From NCBI GenBank assembly GCA_030425705.1, contig JAUHZU010000002.1, positions 603,108 through 667,107 on the forward strand: DNA of 64,000 nt. Direction: 5' to 3'. The notes under the pieces were generated by a model. It ran no database searches, was not told the origin of the DNA, and saw nothing but the letters and a program-made list of their open reading frames with translations. Made by a program: the position numbers and the translations under genes. The stretch comes from Phycisphaerae bacterium (lineage in GTDB: Bacteria; Planctomycetota; Phycisphaerae; Phycisphaerales; Phycisphaeraceae). Shown here piece by piece: positions 54,258 to 63,959 of this stretch; the stretch's first letter is position 1; each line of letters begins with the position of its first letter.

Positions 54258-54640
54258 CAGGCCGACGCTCGCGTGCCGCCTGCCGCCGCATCTGATGGCG
54301 AGCCGGGGTACTCCTCGACGTGGCACCAGCCGCGCTCGATCAGGACCGGCACACAAGGGTCCACCACGCGGTAGAAGGCCTGCACGCCCACGCGCTCGCA
54401 GCCAACCACACCCGACTCGGTCAGGCGTTGGAGCTGATTGGAGACGGCCTGAACCGTCATGCCGATGCGTGTCGCAAGGTCGCTAACACTAAGCGGGTCC
54501 TCCCGGATCAGGGCGTGCAGAATCCGAAGACGAGTCGGTTGGGAAAGGCTCTTAAAGAGCAAGCCCACGCGTTCGGCGTCCTGACCATGCATCAGGGCTC
54601 GGTCCGGCAGGGGGAGTTTGGGGCGGCAGGTATTTTTCAT
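54257..54640 (-). CDS. ArsR/SmtB-family metalloregulator
   Basis: 127 residues with winged helix (LFKSLSQPTRLRILHAL...VSDLATRIGMTVQAVSNQLQRL). The ELCVCD site of ArsR is absent (DPLSVSDLA). Cysteines C81, C96 and C106 lie toward the C-terminus, as in Cd/Pb or Zn sensors of the CmtR/CzrA type. It should repress its own operon and possibly the czc operon starting 100 bp away in the other direction. Confidence 0.88.
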   Translation of the reverse strand: MKNTCRPKLPLPDRALMHGQDAERVGLLFKSLSQPTRLRILHALIREDPLSVSDLATRIGMTVQAVSNQLQRLTESGVVGCERVGVQAFYRVVDPCVPVLIERGWCHVEEYPGSPSDAAAGGTRASA

Positions 54641-54680
54641 GATCCGGCTCGGTAGTCAGGAATATTCATTGGACACTTGC

Positions 54681-54704
54681 ATGTTACACGGTCCTGTGTA
54701 ATAT
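54681..54704. promoter_or_regulatory. Operator palindrome between the ArsR-type gene and the czc operon
   Basis: AT-n-TTACAC-N6-GTGTAA-n-AT is a near-perfect palindrome centred in the 102-bp divergent gap. The size and arms suit a SmtB/ArsR dimer. It could control both directions. Confidence 0.7.
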
Positions 54705-54742
54705 ACAATAGCCGAGATTGTCCACTACGGCAGATTTCAAAG

Positions 54743-55189
54743 ATGTGCCTCCACCCGATCATCTCGATTGTTCTCGCCGCCGCGCTGGCGGTAGGGGGGG
54801 TCATGCCCCCACGCTACGCCTGCGCGTGCGCGGATGGGACGCAATCGATCGAGGTCGGCCGTCCGTTCTGTGAGGAGTCGGACCGGTGCACGGCGAGCGG
54901 CTCGGTGTTCCAGGACGAATTGTACGTGCCTGACTGCACGCAGCCCCATTGCTCGTCTCAAGACTGCCGATCCACACTGCTTTCTACCGATCCGGCGGTG
55001 GTAAGCGAGCCCACCAAGGGTGACGCCCACGGCGAACTCGGCGTGCTGCCCGTGATGGCCCATCCCAGCGTAATCCCGGATGGCTGGGAACATCGCCTGG
55101 CGACAGACGCTCCGCCTAGTTCCATGTCTCACCCTCGCCGTCCAGGCGACGGTCTCTTTCAGCTTTGCTTCGTGGTTCTACTCATCTAA
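54743..55189 (+). CDS. Cysteine-rich exported protein preceding the czc operon
   Basis: 148 residues. An N-terminal hydrophobic segment (IISIVLAAALAVGGVM) is followed by ACACADG and further cysteines (CEESDRC, DCTQPHCSSQDC), about nine in all. It resembles the small periplasmic proteins that often head Zn/Cd/Co efflux operons, but I cannot name a family. The C-terminus is hydrophobic again (LFQLCFVVLLI). Confidence 0.6.
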   Translation: MCLHPIISIVLAAALAVGGVMPPRYACACADGTQSIEVGRPFCEESDRCTASGSVFQDELYVPDCTQPHCSSQDCRSTLLSTDPAVVSEPTKGDAHGELGVLPVMAHPSVIPDGWEHRLATDAPPSSMSHPRRPGDGLFQLCFVVLLI

Positions 55190-55282
55190 GGCCCGACCCG
55201 AACGCCAGCCGTCTGTTCACGGCGGTTGTTGCGGGTCTGATGTCGATGCGCATCGACTGCCTTTTTCTACCGAGTAGACACC

Positions 55283-56698
55283 ATGCTATTGCGTTCCATT
55301 GCCTATAAAACACTCAAGATTTCGTGCGTGCTCTTGCTTGCGATCACGGGCTGCACGCCGTCACCTTTTGACTTGGACTTGCCCGAGACCCGGCCGCTGA
55401 TCCGCGACCTGCCCCGGCACGCCGCGCCCGCCGACCCCAAACGCCAACACCACGACGGGACAGGGCCCGCTGTATCGGGTGAGCTGTCATTGCGGGACGC
55501 GCTCGCGGCGGCGCTGCTTCACAACCCGCGGCTGCACGCCTCGGCGTGGGGGCCGCGCTTAGAAGAAGCCAACCGACTCCAGGCGGGTCTGCGGCCGAAC
55601 CCCGAGGCCGGGGTCGAGTTCGAGAACTTCGCGGGGTCGGGCGAGCTGAGCGGGGCCGACGCCCTTGAAACCACGCTCATGCTCAGCCAACTGATCGAAC
55701 TCGGTGGCAAACGAGATTCGCGCGTCCGCGTCGCGGAAGAAGCCTGGCGGGTGTCCGCCTTCGATTACGAGGCCGAGCGTCTTGCGGTCCTCACGGAAAC
55801 CGCAACGCGATTTGTACGGGTGCTGGAAATCCAGCAGCAGGTCCAGCTCGCCGAGCGGACACGGGATTTGGCCGAAGAAAGCCGCCGGGTCATCGACCGG
55901 CGGGTGCAGGCCGGGGATGTCTCGCCGATCGACGAAATCAGGGCCCGGCTCGAAAGCGAGTCGGCCCGCATCACCGCAGACCGGTTGAATCGTGACCTGG
56001 ACGCGGCCCGTCGCGACCTGAGCGCTATGTGGGATCAGGACGAGCCGACCTACACGGCCCTGATCGGTTCGCTTGACCAGCTCGGCCCGAATCCGTCGCT
56101 GGCCGACCTGTCCATACAGATCGACGCTCACCCCGACGTTCGGCGTTGGGCGGCGGAAGCGGACCGCTTGGCGGCCGCGGTTGAGCTGGAGCGGGCCAGG
56201 GGCGTGCCGGATGTCAATGCGGGGCTGGGGGTCCGCTATGAGAACGAGATCAGCGACGCGGCCTTGGTAGCGGGGGTGTCGGTGCCGCTGCCGATTGTCG
56301 ATCGGAACCAGGGCAACATCCTCGCCGCCCGTTTGCGTGCGGCCCAGGCGATTGACGAGGGCAGGGCGATCCGCCGTGAGTTGGCGACGCGACTGAATCG
56401 AGCGCATGCCCGGCTGTCGGCCGCCTACCACGAAGCCCAGGCGATTACCGATGTTCTGCTGCCCGCGTCGCGCGACGCCTATGAGGCGACCCGCCGCGGC
56501 TACGAAGAGGGCAAAGTTCCCTACCTCAGCGTGCTCGACGCGCAGCGCACGCTATTCGATACCGAGGCCCAGCGGCTCGAAGCCCTGGCCGAATACCACA
56601 CCGCACTGGTCGAAGTCGAGGGGTTGATCGCAACCCCGCTCGACGCCGTTGATTCAGGAATGACTCCACCACCCCCAACCCCAGGAGACCAACCATGA
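55283..56698 (+). CDS. czcC: TolC-family outer-membrane channel (CzcC-like)
   Basis: 471 residues. Lipobox LLAITGC (about residue 23) and the double helical-hairpin repeat of TolC: LRDALAAALLHNPRLHASAW and ERARGVPDVNAGLGVRYENE. The stop overlaps the adaptor start by ATGA. Outer component of the CzcCBA tripartite pump. Confidence 0.88.
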   Translation: MLLRSIAYKTLKISCVLLLAITGCTPSPFDLDLPETRPLIRDLPRHAAPADPKRQHHDGTGPAVSGELSLRDALAAALLHNPRLHASAWGPRLEEANRLQAGLRPNPEAGVEFENFAGSGELSGADALETTLMLSQLIELGGKRDSRVRVAEEAWRVSAFDYEAERLAVLTETATRFVRVLEIQQQVQLAERTRDLAEESRRVIDRRVQAGDVSPIDEIRARLESESARITADRLNRDLDAARRDLSAMWDQDEPTYTALIGSLDQLGPNPSLADLSIQIDAHPDVRRWAAEADRLAAAVELERARGVPDVNAGLGVRYENEISDAALVAGVSVPLPIVDRNQGNILAARLRAAQAIDEGRAIRRELATRLNRAHARLSAAYHEAQAITDVLLPASRDAYEATRRGYEEGKVPYLSVLDAQRTLFDTEAQRLEALAEYHTALVEVEGLIATPLDAVDSGMTPPPPTPGDQP

Positions 56699-58248
56699 GT
56701 CCCGTTACCCACCCCTGGCTCAGAGGCCTCGCGGCCACCAGCCTTATCGCCGCATTGGCCTTGCTGTCCGCTTGCGGAGGCGAGGACACCAGTTCCGTGG
56801 AATCGGATGAAGACGCCGCCGCGCCGGTCGCGCACACGCACGCAGATGGCAGCACCTGTTACATCTGCGACGCCGATCAACGTGAGGCCGGACGCCTGTG
56901 GTGCACCGAACACGGCCGCTACGAAGACCGGTGCTGGCTGTGCCAGCCTCAGCTCGAAGACCCGGACCGGCCGTATTGCAAAGAGCATTTCCTGTACGAA
57001 GACGAGTGCCACCTGTGCAACCCCGCGCTGCGGGAGGGCGGTTCTTCGCCCTCCGGCGACGCCGGGGCGGCCGCCCCAAGCGCGACACCCGCATTGTTTT
57101 GTAACGAACACGGGGTGCCCGAGCTGGAGTGCGGCATCTGCCAGCCCCAACGCGCGGGCACATTGGCCCCCGGCGAGTCACTCAGTATCAGGATGCCTTC
57201 CGCCCGTTCGGCCGAGTTGGCCGGTCTCACGGTCGAGCGGCCCGGCCGCGGTTCGGCCACCGCGTCCCTGCAACTGCTCGGCGAGGTGCGCTACAACGAA
57301 AACCGTCGGGCCTCGGTCACGCCGCTCGCCGCGGGTGTGTTGACCGATATCCGGGTCGATGTCGGTGAATCGGTCGAGGCGGGGCAGGTCCTGGCGGTCC
57401 TGAACTCGGCCACTGCGGCCGAGGCCAAGTCGGCCTACCTCTCGGCTTTAGCGGAACTCGACGTGAAGACGGCCGCCTACGAGCGTGAGCAACGCCTGGC
57501 GGAGGAAAACATCGCCGCCCGCCGCGACTTGCAGGAGGCCGAGGGGGCGCACCGCCTCGCGGTCCTGGCGGTCAATCAAACCCGCCAGCGTCTCTTCAAC
57601 CTGGGCTTTACCGAGAAGGACGTGCAGTCGATCGAGGACACGCAGTCGGCCAGCTCGGACTTGTTGATCCGTGCCCCGTTCGCAGGGACCGTGATCGAAC
57701 GTAGCGCCGCACTCGGCGAGTCGGTCGACTCCGAGGCGATTTTCGCCATCGCCGACCTGTCTACGATGTGGATCGATCTGGCGATCCCCGAAGACCAAGC
57801 CATCCACCTGGCGAAGGGCGGGGCGGTGTCCGCCCACGTCCGAGCGCGGCCGGGACAACCCGTCGCTGGTGAAATCATCTGGATCAGCCCGCAGATTGAC
57901 GAACAGACCCGCATGGTCCGCGGCCGAGCACTGGTGCCCAATGACGACGGCACCCTGCGGCACGGCATGTTTACCGAGGTAACGGCGGTCGTCGGCACCC
58001 CAACGGAATCGTTGCAGGTTCCGGCCGATGCGGTCCACCAACTCGACGGCGGGACATTCCTCTTCGTGCGTAACGAAGCGGACCTCTACGCGCTGCGGCG
58101 GGTCGAAGTCGGCCCGCGATCTGCATCGGGCGCGGCCTCGATTTTGGCTGGCCTGGACCCGAGCGAGAGCGTGGTCACCGGCGGGAGCTTCACGATGCGG
58201 ACCGAGTTCCTCAAGTCCCGGCTGGGTGCCGGTTGCGTTGACGACTAA
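56695..58248 (+). CDS. czcB: RND periplasmic adaptor (CzcB-like) with a cysteine-cluster N-terminus
   Basis: 517 residues. Lipobox LLSACGG. Residues about 55-145 hold at least three repeats of the type CxxC...C-EH-xYEDxCxxC (CYICDADQ, CTEHGRYEDRCWLC, CKEHFLYEDECHLC, CNEHGVPELECGIC) that should form small zinc-type knuckles. The fusion-protein core follows (VTPLAAGVLTDIRVDVGESVEAG...). The repeats are not part of classical CzcB and may capture divalent metal before hand-over. Confidence 0.9.
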   Translation: MSPVTHPWLRGLAATSLIAALALLSACGGEDTSSVESDEDAAAPVAHTHADGSTCYICDADQREAGRLWCTEHGRYEDRCWLCQPQLEDPDRPYCKEHFLYEDECHLCNPALREGGSSPSGDAGAAAPSATPALFCNEHGVPELECGICQPQRAGTLAPGESLSIRMPSARSAELAGLTVERPGRGSATASLQLLGEVRYNENRRASVTPLAAGVLTDIRVDVGESVEAGQVLAVLNSATAAEAKSAYLSALAELDVKTAAYEREQRLAEENIAARRDLQEAEGAHRLAVLAVNQTRQRLFNLGFTEKDVQSIEDTQSASSDLLIRAPFAGTVIERSAALGESVDSEAIFAIADLSTMWIDLAIPEDQAIHLAKGGAVSAHVRARPGQPVAGEIIWISPQIDEQTRMVRGRALVPNDDGTLRHGMFTEVTAVVGTPTESLQVPADAVHQLDGGTFLFVRNEADLYALRRVEVGPRSASGAASILAGLDPSESVVTGGSFTMRTEFLKSRLGAGCVDD

Positions 58249-58259
58249 TTGGAGTTTGT

Positions 58260-61200
58260 ATGCTCGCCCGACTCATCGAGTTTTCACTCAAGAACCGCAT
58301 CCTGGTGATGCTGCTGTTCGCGATCGCCTGCGCCGCCGGGATTTACCGGCTGGTGCAGCTCCCGGTCGATGCCTTCCCCGACACCACGCCGGTGCAGGTG
58401 CAGATCAACACCATCGCCCCGGCGCTCAGCCCCGAAGAGATCGAGCAGCAGATCACGCTGCCGGTGGAGCTGTCGATCGGCGGTCTGCCCGGCCTGCAAA
58501 ATGTTCGATCGGTCTCCAAGTTCGGCTTCTCGCAGGTGGTCGCCACCTTCGACGACGACACCGAGATCATCGACGCCCGGCAGTACGTCACCGAGCGGCT
58601 CTCGACCGTCGAGCTGCCCGAGGGGGTCGGACGCCCCGAGTTGGGGCCGATCGCGACCGGTCTGGGGGAGGTCTTCCACTACACCATCAGCTCCGATGAC
58701 CCCGACCGCTCGATCGAGGAGCTGCGGACGATCCACGATTGGGTGATCAAGCCGGAGTTGCGGAAGGTCCCCGGCGTGGCGGAGGTCAACTCCTGGGGCG
58801 GGCACGAGCGGCAGTACCACGTCGTCATCAATCCCGAAGCCCTCATCAAGTACGGCTTCACGATGGACCAAGTGCTTGAAGCCCTGGGCCGCAACAACGC
58901 GAACGTCGGCGGCGGCCAGCTCGTCACGTCGGGCGAGGCCCGGATCGTGCGCGGCGTCGGCCGGGTTTCGAGTATCGAGCAGATCGAGAACATCGTCGTG
59001 GCCTCTAACGACGGCACGCCGGTACGCATCCGCGACGTGGCGAACGTCGAGATCGGCAGCGAGATCCGGCGCGGGGCGGTGTCAGCATCCGGCGAGGGCG
59101 AGGTGGTGCTCGGCCTAGCGTTCATGCTGATGGGCGAGAACAGCCAGGAGGTCACCGAGCAGCTCCGGGAACGCCTCGACTCGCTTGAACCCTCGCTACC
59201 CGACGATGTGAAGGTCGAGGTCGTCTACGACCGCACCACGCTCGTGGACAAGGTGATCGAGACGGTCAAGCACAACCTCGTCATCGGCGCGGCCTTGGTG
59301 GTGATCACGCTGCTGGTGCTGCTGGGCAATATCCGGGCCGGGATTCTGGTCGCGGTGGCGATCCCGATCTCGGCGTTGTTCGCCGTCCAGGGCATGCACG
59401 AGTTCGCGATCGCCGCGAGCCTGCTCAGCCTTGGCGCGATCGACTTCGGCATCCTCGTCGATGGCTCGGTGGTGATGACCGAGGCCAACCTGCGGGGACT
59501 CAAGAAGCGGCAGCGCGATCTGGGACGCAAGCTCACAAGCGACGAACGTCTCCAGTCGATTGCCGAGTCGAGCGCCCACGTGGTCAGGCCTATCGTTTTT
59601 GGGATGGCCATCATCGCACTGGTCTTCGTGCCCGTCCTCACCCTGGAGGGCACCGAGGGCAAGCTGTTTCGGCCGATGGCCTGGACGTTCATCTTTGCCC
59701 TGGCGGGCGCACTGCTGATCGCGGTCTTCCTGTCGCCGGTACTGTCGTACTACTTTCTGCCGAGGCGGACCAAGCCCAAAGAAGGACCGATCAGCCGGGC
59801 GATGAGCGGCTCCTACGGGTGGCTCGTCGGCAAGGCCCTGCGCCTTCGGTGGCTCATACTGATCCTGGTCGTCGGCCTGCTCAGCGTCGCGGGCTACCGC
59901 AGCACCCAGATGGGCGGCGAGTTTGTCCCGAAACTGAGCGAGGGGTCGATCACGATCAACACCATCCGCCTGGCGGGCGTCTCGATCGAGGAATCGGTCC
60001 GCTACAACACACGCATCGAGCAGGTCCTCTTGGAGGAGTTCCCCGACGAGATCGAGCACGTCTGGAGCCGGATCGGCACGGCCGAGGTGGCGACCGATCC
60101 GATGGGGATCGAGCTGACCGACATCTTCATGACCCTCAAGCCGCGTTCGGAGTGGACCCGCGCGACCACGCAAGCCGGGCTAACCGCCGAGATGGAGAAG
60201 ATCATCTCGCAGTTCCCCGGCGTGAACATGATCTTCACCCAGCCGATCGAGATGCGGATGAACGAGATGGAGTCCGGCATCCGCTCAGATATCGGCATCA
60301 AAATCTACGGCGACGATTTCGATGAGCTGCTCCGCCTGGCCGACGAGGTGCAACGCATCCTCCTCGACGTGGAAGGGGTCTCGGATATCTCGGTGGACCA
60401 GATCACCGGCCAGCCCGAGCTGGACATCACGGTCGATCAGGCCCGCACCGCCCGCTACGGCGTCGCGTCACGCGAGGTGCTCGATTTTGTCGAGGCGATC
60501 GGTGGGATTCGGGTAGGCGAGGTGTTTGAGGGGCAGCGGGTTTTCCCGTTGGTCGTGCGCCTCCCGGAGACCTTCCGGCAGGATGTGTCGGCCATCGAAT
60601 CGGTCCGCGTTCCGACGGAAGGCGGCGTGGCGGTGCCGCTCTCGGCGATGGCTTCGGTGGACCAGACCGAGGGCGCGTCCACCATCAACCGGGAGTGGGG
60701 GCGACGCCTGATCCGGGTGCAGTGCAACGTCGTCGGCCGCGACCCCGCCTCGTTCGTTGCCGAAGCCCAGGAAGCGATCAACACCAGTGTGGCGTTGCCC
60801 GAGGGCTACGTCATCGAGTGGGGCGGCCAGTTCGAGAACCTGGAGCGGGCCAAGCTCCGCCTGGCCATCGTGGTGCCGGCCGTGCTGCTGCTGATCTTCT
60901 TCATGCTGTATTTCAGCATGAAGAACCTGCGGGACGTGCTCATCATCTACACCGGCATCCCGTTTGCGGCGGTGGGTGCGATTTTCGCATTGTGGTTACG
61001 TGACATCCCATTCAGCGTCAGCGCCGCCGTGGGTTTCATCGCCCTGTCAGGTATCGCGGTGCTCAATGGCCAGATCCTGATTGAGGCCATCCGTGAGAAT
61101 CGACGGCAGGGTTTCGACAAACAGAGCTCAATCATTGAAGCCGCCAAGACTCGACTCCGCCCGGTTCTAGCTACGGCTATCACCGACGCGGCCGGCTTCA

Positions 61201-61376
61201 TCCCAATGGCAGTTTCAACCGGGGTCGGCAGCGAGGTGCAACGCCCGCTCGCTACAGTGGTCATTGGCGGTATCATCACTTCGACTTTGCTCACGCTTCT
61301 AGTACTCCCGACAATGAGCTACCTGTTGACGGGACCTGATAGCAAGGCTCAAGTAAGAAGCAACGATGACGCATGA
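58260..61376 (+). CDS. czcA: Heavy-metal RND efflux pump CzcA
   Basis: 1038 residues, usual length. Helix 4 carries [16 protein letters not shown], the DFGxxVDG signature of the divalent-metal (Zn/Co/Cd) subgroup. The N-terminus [12 protein letters not shown] and the porter motif [16 protein letters not shown] fit CzcA. Driven by protons, it exports periplasmic metal through the adaptor and the TolC channel. It overlaps the cation diffusion facilitator gene by 11 nt. Confidence 0.95.
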   Translation: MLARLIEFSLKNRILVMLLFAIACAAGIYRLVQLPVDAFPDTTPVQVQINTIAPALSPEEIEQQITLPVELSIGGLPGLQNVRSVSKFGFSQVVATFDDDTEIIDARQYVTERLSTVELPEGVGRPELGPIATGLGEVFHYTISSDDPDRSIEELRTIHDWVIKPELRKVPGVAEVNSWGGHERQYHVVINPEALIKYGFTMDQVLEALGRNNANVGGGQLVTSGEARIVRGVGRVSSIEQIENIVVASNDGTPVRIRDVANVEIGSEIRRGAVSASGEGEVVLGLAFMLMGENSQEVTEQLRERLDSLEPSLPDDVKVEVVYDRTTLVDKVIETVKHNLVIGAALVVITLLVLLGNIRAGILVAVAIPISALFAVQGMHEFAIAASLLSLGAIDFGILVDGSVVMTEANLRGLKKRQRDLGRKLTSDERLQSIAESSAHVVRPIVFGMAIIALVFVPVLTLEGTEGKLFRPMAWTFIFALAGALLIAVFLSPVLSYYFLPRRTKPKEGPISRAMSGSYGWLVGKALRLRWLILILVVGLLSVAGYRSTQMGGEFVPKLSEGSITINTIRLAGVSIEESVRYNTRIEQVLLEEFPDEIEHVWSRIGTAEVATDPMGIELTDIFMTLKPRSEWTRATTQAGLTAEMEKIISQFPGVNMIFTQPIEMRMNEMESGIRSDIGIKIYGDDFDELLRLADEVQRILLDVEGVSDISVDQITGQPELDITVDQARTARYGVASREVLDFVEAIGGIRVGEVFEGQRVFPLVVRLPETFRQDVSAIESVRVPTEGGVAVPLSAMASVDQTEGASTINREWGRRLIRVQCNVVGRDPASFVAEAQEAINTSVALPEGYVIEWGGQFENLERAKLRLAIVVPAVLLLIFFMLYFSMKNLRDVLIIYTGIPFAAVGAIFALWLRDIPFSVSAAVGFIALSGIAVLNGQILIEAIRENRRQGFDKQSSIIEAAKTRLRPVLATAITDAAGFIPMAVSTGVGSEVQRPLATVVIGGIITSTLLTLLVLPTMSYLLTGPDSKAQVRSNDDA

Positions 61377-62286
61377 CCATAGCCACCACGCCACCGAAGG
61401 GGTCAGCGATACTCGTCTGCTCTGGTCCTTCGTCATTAACCAACTGCTGACCGTTGCCCAGGTCGTCGCCGGCTTCCTGTCCGGCAGCGTCGCCTTGCTC
61501 TCTGACGCCGCCCACAACTTCAACGACGCCAACGCGCTGCTCATCGCATACATCGCCCGACGGGTGTCCCGCAAGGACGCGGACCACCGCTACACCTTCG
61601 GCTACCGCCGTGCCGAGCTCATCGGGGCGCTGATCAACCTCACCACGCTCGGCGTGATCGGGCTCTCTCTGGTCTATCAGGCGGTCATGCGCTTCTTCGA
61701 GCCGGTCGAAATCATCGGCTGGCTCATGGCCGCCGCCGCCGGGTTAGCGATCGTGGTCGACCTGGGCACCGCGCTGTTGCTGTGGTCCATGAGCCGCGGC
61801 TCCCTCAACGTCCGCGCCGCCTTCGTCCACAACCTTGTCGATGCGCTCGGTTCGGTCGCGGTCCTCCTCGCCGCCGGCCTCATCATCTGGCTCGACTGGA
61901 ACTGGATTGATCCGGTCCTCACCCTCGTCATCGCCGGGTATGTCCTCTGGCAGGCCTTCAAGATGATGCCCCAAGCCGTCCGTATCCTCATGGAAGGCAC
62001 GCCCCCCGACCTCGACCTCGACCAACTCGCCGAGCAGGTCGAACGTATTTCCGGCGTCGAAGCCATCCACCACCTCCACGTCTGGCAGCTCGACGAGGAA
62101 CACCGCGCACTCGAAGCACACGTCGTCACACCCGACGGGGCCGATGCGCAGTGGACACAGACAAAGCAGCAGATCAAAGACCTGCTGCAAGAAGAGTTTG
62201 ATATCCACCACTCAACACTGGAACACGAGCCACAGACACCGATCGACGAAGACTGCGAAAACGCGGGCCTGATCACCCCGCATTAG
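61366..62286 (+). CDS. czcD: Cation diffusion facilitator CzcD/ZitB-like
   Basis: 306 residues. His-rich N-terminus ([12 protein letters not shown]), ligand motifs [12 protein letters not shown] in helix 2 and [10 protein letters not shown] in helix 5, and a C-terminal dimerisation domain ending IHHSTLEHE. It exports Zn/Cd/Co from cytosol to periplasm in exchange for protons and feeds CzcCBA. Last gene of the czc operon. Confidence 0.94.
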   Translation: MTHDHSHHATEGVSDTRLLWSFVINQLLTVAQVVAGFLSGSVALLSDAAHNFNDANALLIAYIARRVSRKDADHRYTFGYRRAELIGALINLTTLGVIGLSLVYQAVMRFFEPVEIIGWLMAAAAGLAIVVDLGTALLLWSMSRGSLNVRAAFVHNLVDALGSVAVLLAAGLIIWLDWNWIDPVLTLVIAGYVLWQAFKMMPQAVRILMEGTPPDLDLDQLAEQVERISGVEAIHHLHVWQLDEEHRALEAHVVTPDGADAQWTQTKQQIKDLLQEEFDIHHSTLEHEPQTPIDEDCENAGLITPH

Positions 62287-62464
62287 GTCTACCCTCAGCG
62301 TTCCGCGCGGGATGCTACAACGTCACGATCTTCCCGTGTAGGGAACAAAGCGCGTGGGGAAGCGTCCGAGGTTGCGGGCGGTCCCTCACCATCGCTTGTT
62401 GTCATGGAACAGGAGTCTCCAAGATGGCCGACGGTCAGCATATCTACACAGCGGAGACGGTGGC

Positions 62465-62848
62465 ATGAAGTATTGCGTTGCGGCGGTCTTGCTCGTGATT
62501 GTCTTCACGCTCCTGCTGTATTCATGCAGTTCGGTGGCGTATCAGCCAGACACGTTCTGGGAAGACCTTAGGTCACTGATCGAGAAGGAGCAGCACCGAA
62601 GAGCGATCAAGTTGCTGGATCGTGCTGATATTCAGGAACAGTTAGCGCATGACGGGCAGGGCTATGTGTTGATTGCGGAAGACTTGATCTACCGGCCGGG
62701 CGTGCCCGACGCATCATCTGACCCGGAGGACGGCGACTGGGAAATCCCGGGCACCTCCGATACCAATAGATACCAGGCGTGGCAGGAGGCGGCAAAATCG
62801 TTCGCTGCGCAATACAACGCGGCGCGCTGGGCTTTGGATCATCCGTGA
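62465..62848 (+). CDS. Small lipoprotein of unknown function
   Basis: 127 residues. Signal peptide AAVLLVIVFTLLLYSC with the lipid cysteine at about 21. The mature part is helical and acidic, without metal motifs. A 14-codon frame (62423-62467) with GGAG before it ends in ATGA over this start and might act as a leader. I do not recognise the protein. The gap 62287-62464 shows no other gene. Confidence 0.55.
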   Translation: MKYCVAAVLLVIVFTLLLYSCSSVAYQPDTFWEDLRSLIEKEQHRRAIKLLDRADIQEQLAHDGQGYVLIAEDLIYRPGVPDASSDPEDGDWEIPGTSDTNRYQAWQEAAKSFAAQYNAARWALDHP

Positions 62849-62918
62849 TCGTCAACATTACGACGATACCCGGGCTCGACAGCAGCACGCTGGCGGCGGC
62901 GTGGTTTATCATGTTGGG

Positions 62919-63347
62919 ATGGAGACGACGTGGACGATTGGGAATCTGGCGAAGGCGGCGGGGCTGCCGGTCTCGACGCTGCGGTACTACGAGCGGATCG
63001 GGCTGCTCGTGCCGGGGCATCGGTCCAAGGGGAACTACCGACTGTACGGGGCGGGGGATGTCGAGCGGTTGGGGTTCATTAAAGAAGCGCAGTCGATCGG
63101 GTTCTCGCTGGACGATATCCGCGTGCTGCTGGGGCTGGAGCGGGGGACGACGGCGGTGTGTGGCGAGGTGGTGGGGATGCTGGAGGGTCGGCTGGCGGAG
63201 GTGTCGGAGCAGATGCGTCGGCTGCGGCGCGTGCAGAAGGTGCTGCGGTCGTCGCTGGAGCTTTGCGAGACGAGCGGCGACGCGGGCAGGTGCCTGCTGA
63301 TCGCGAAGCTGGACTCGTCGGCGAAAAAAATAGAATCCGGGGCTTGA
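62919..63347 (+). CDS. MerR-family regulator with a Hg/Pb-type cysteine triad
   Basis: 142 residues. N-terminal helix-turn-helix (TIGNLAKAAGLPVSTLRYYERIGLL), a long dimer helix and a metal loop. Cysteines C81, C116 and C125 have exactly the 35/9 spacing of the metal triad of MerR and PbrR, and the loop RCLLIAKL resembles the CPLIASL of MerR. ATG at 62919 gives the usual N-terminus. It should activate the selenoprotein gene 52 bp downstream through a 20-bp-spacer promoter. Confidence 0.9.
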   Translation: METTWTIGNLAKAAGLPVSTLRYYERIGLLVPGHRSKGNYRLYGAGDVERLGFIKEAQSIGFSLDDIRVLLGLERGTTAVCGEVVGMLEGRLAEVSEQMRRLRRVQKVLRSSLELCETSGDAGRCLLIAKLDSSAKKIESGA

Positions 63348-63375
63348 CCTTGCACCCGGGTTCAGCCCTTAGTAT
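63344..63375 (+). promoter_or_regulatory. MerR-type promoter with operator dyad
   Basis: TTGACC (63344-63349), a 20-bp spacer and TAGTAT (63370-63375). In the spacer the dyad TGCACCCGGGTTCA is nearly perfect. A 19-20 bp spacer with central dyad is the hallmark of promoters untwisted by MerR proteins. Confidence 0.8.
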
Positions 63376-63399
63376 GCCTATACACAGGAGCTCTTCATC

Positions 63400-63837
63400 A
63401 TGGAAACGACAATTTTTTCTATCTCGACGTTTGCCTTCATGGCCTTGGCATTGGCCGCGTGTTCCAGCTCGCATCATATTGCGGGAGATGCGGCCGATGG
63501 CCACGGGACGGAGGCGGAACACGTGGTCACCATCCTTCAGGAGGACGGCTGAGCGAACACCCCCAAGGCGGTCGCCTTGATTGAAGAGTTCGCCGAAGAA
63601 AACGATGTCGATATCCGGTTTGAGACGATCGTGGTTAGAAACGAACTGGATGTGCAGGCCTACCGCTACCTCGGCAGCCCGACCGTGCGGATCAACGGCT
63701 TGGATGTCGATCCCCGGGCACGTTCAAGCAGACAGTACGGCTTCGGCTGACGCCTGATGAACTGGACGCAGGGTGCGTCCCAAACCGAGACGATGCTCCG
63801 CAACGCCTTTGTCGAGGCGGGCTGGTTGGCGGAATAA
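63400..63837 (+). CDS. Thioredoxin-like selenolipoprotein with two in-frame UGA codons
   Basis: 145 residues if UGA at 63550-63552 (residue 51) and 63748-63750 (residue 117) are read as Sec. The lipobox is LALAAC (C21). The mature part follows a small thioredoxin-fold family of metal-resistance clusters. In that family EDC-x-N near the first strand and GC-R-V/L near the end are cysteine sites; here they read ILQEDG-U-ANTPKA and YGFG-U-RLM. The segment between (YLGSPTVRINGLDVDP) is intact, and the frame ends at TAA. AGGAG is 9 nt before the ATG. Each UGA is followed by a perfect hairpin. It lies under a MerR regulator, so a role in binding or reducing a soft metal such as mercury is likely but unproven. 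Confidence 0.85.
63564..63579 (+). promoter_or_regulatory. Candidate bacterial SECIS hairpin after UGA 63550
   Basis: CAAGGCG-GT-CGCCTTG, or with the last pair open a GGTC loop, is a perfect stem. Its loop is 20-21 nt from the U of the UGA and contains G, matching the bacterial SECIS rule. The GGTC loop resembles the one in the HMA gene. Confidence 0.75.
63764..63780 (+). promoter_or_regulatory. Candidate bacterial SECIS hairpin after UGA 63748
   Basis: GGACGCA-GGG-TGCGTCC, a perfect 7-bp stem with a GGG loop 23 nt from the U of the second UGA. Confidence 0.75.
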
Positions 63838-63959
63838 ACCAAGTGGATTTCCGATTTAGAAAGTCAGTTGGCTAGAAGCGGTTTCACAACTTTCTTCGCG
63901 GTAAGTTTGCGCTACGGGCGCACTTATGATCCAATCGGCCATGGAAAGGATTCCTGCTC

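Noticed and set aside
62779..63300. 173-residue Arg/Trp/Cys-rich plus-strand frame across the MerR gene
   Set aside because: Out-of-frame shadow of the MerR gene; composition is an artefact of GGC/TGG-rich DNA.
63400..63837. Reading the last gene before the IS as a degraded lipoprotein fragment
   Set aside because: Only UGA interrupts it, both times at family cysteines with hairpins behind; decay would give mixed stops and frameshifts.
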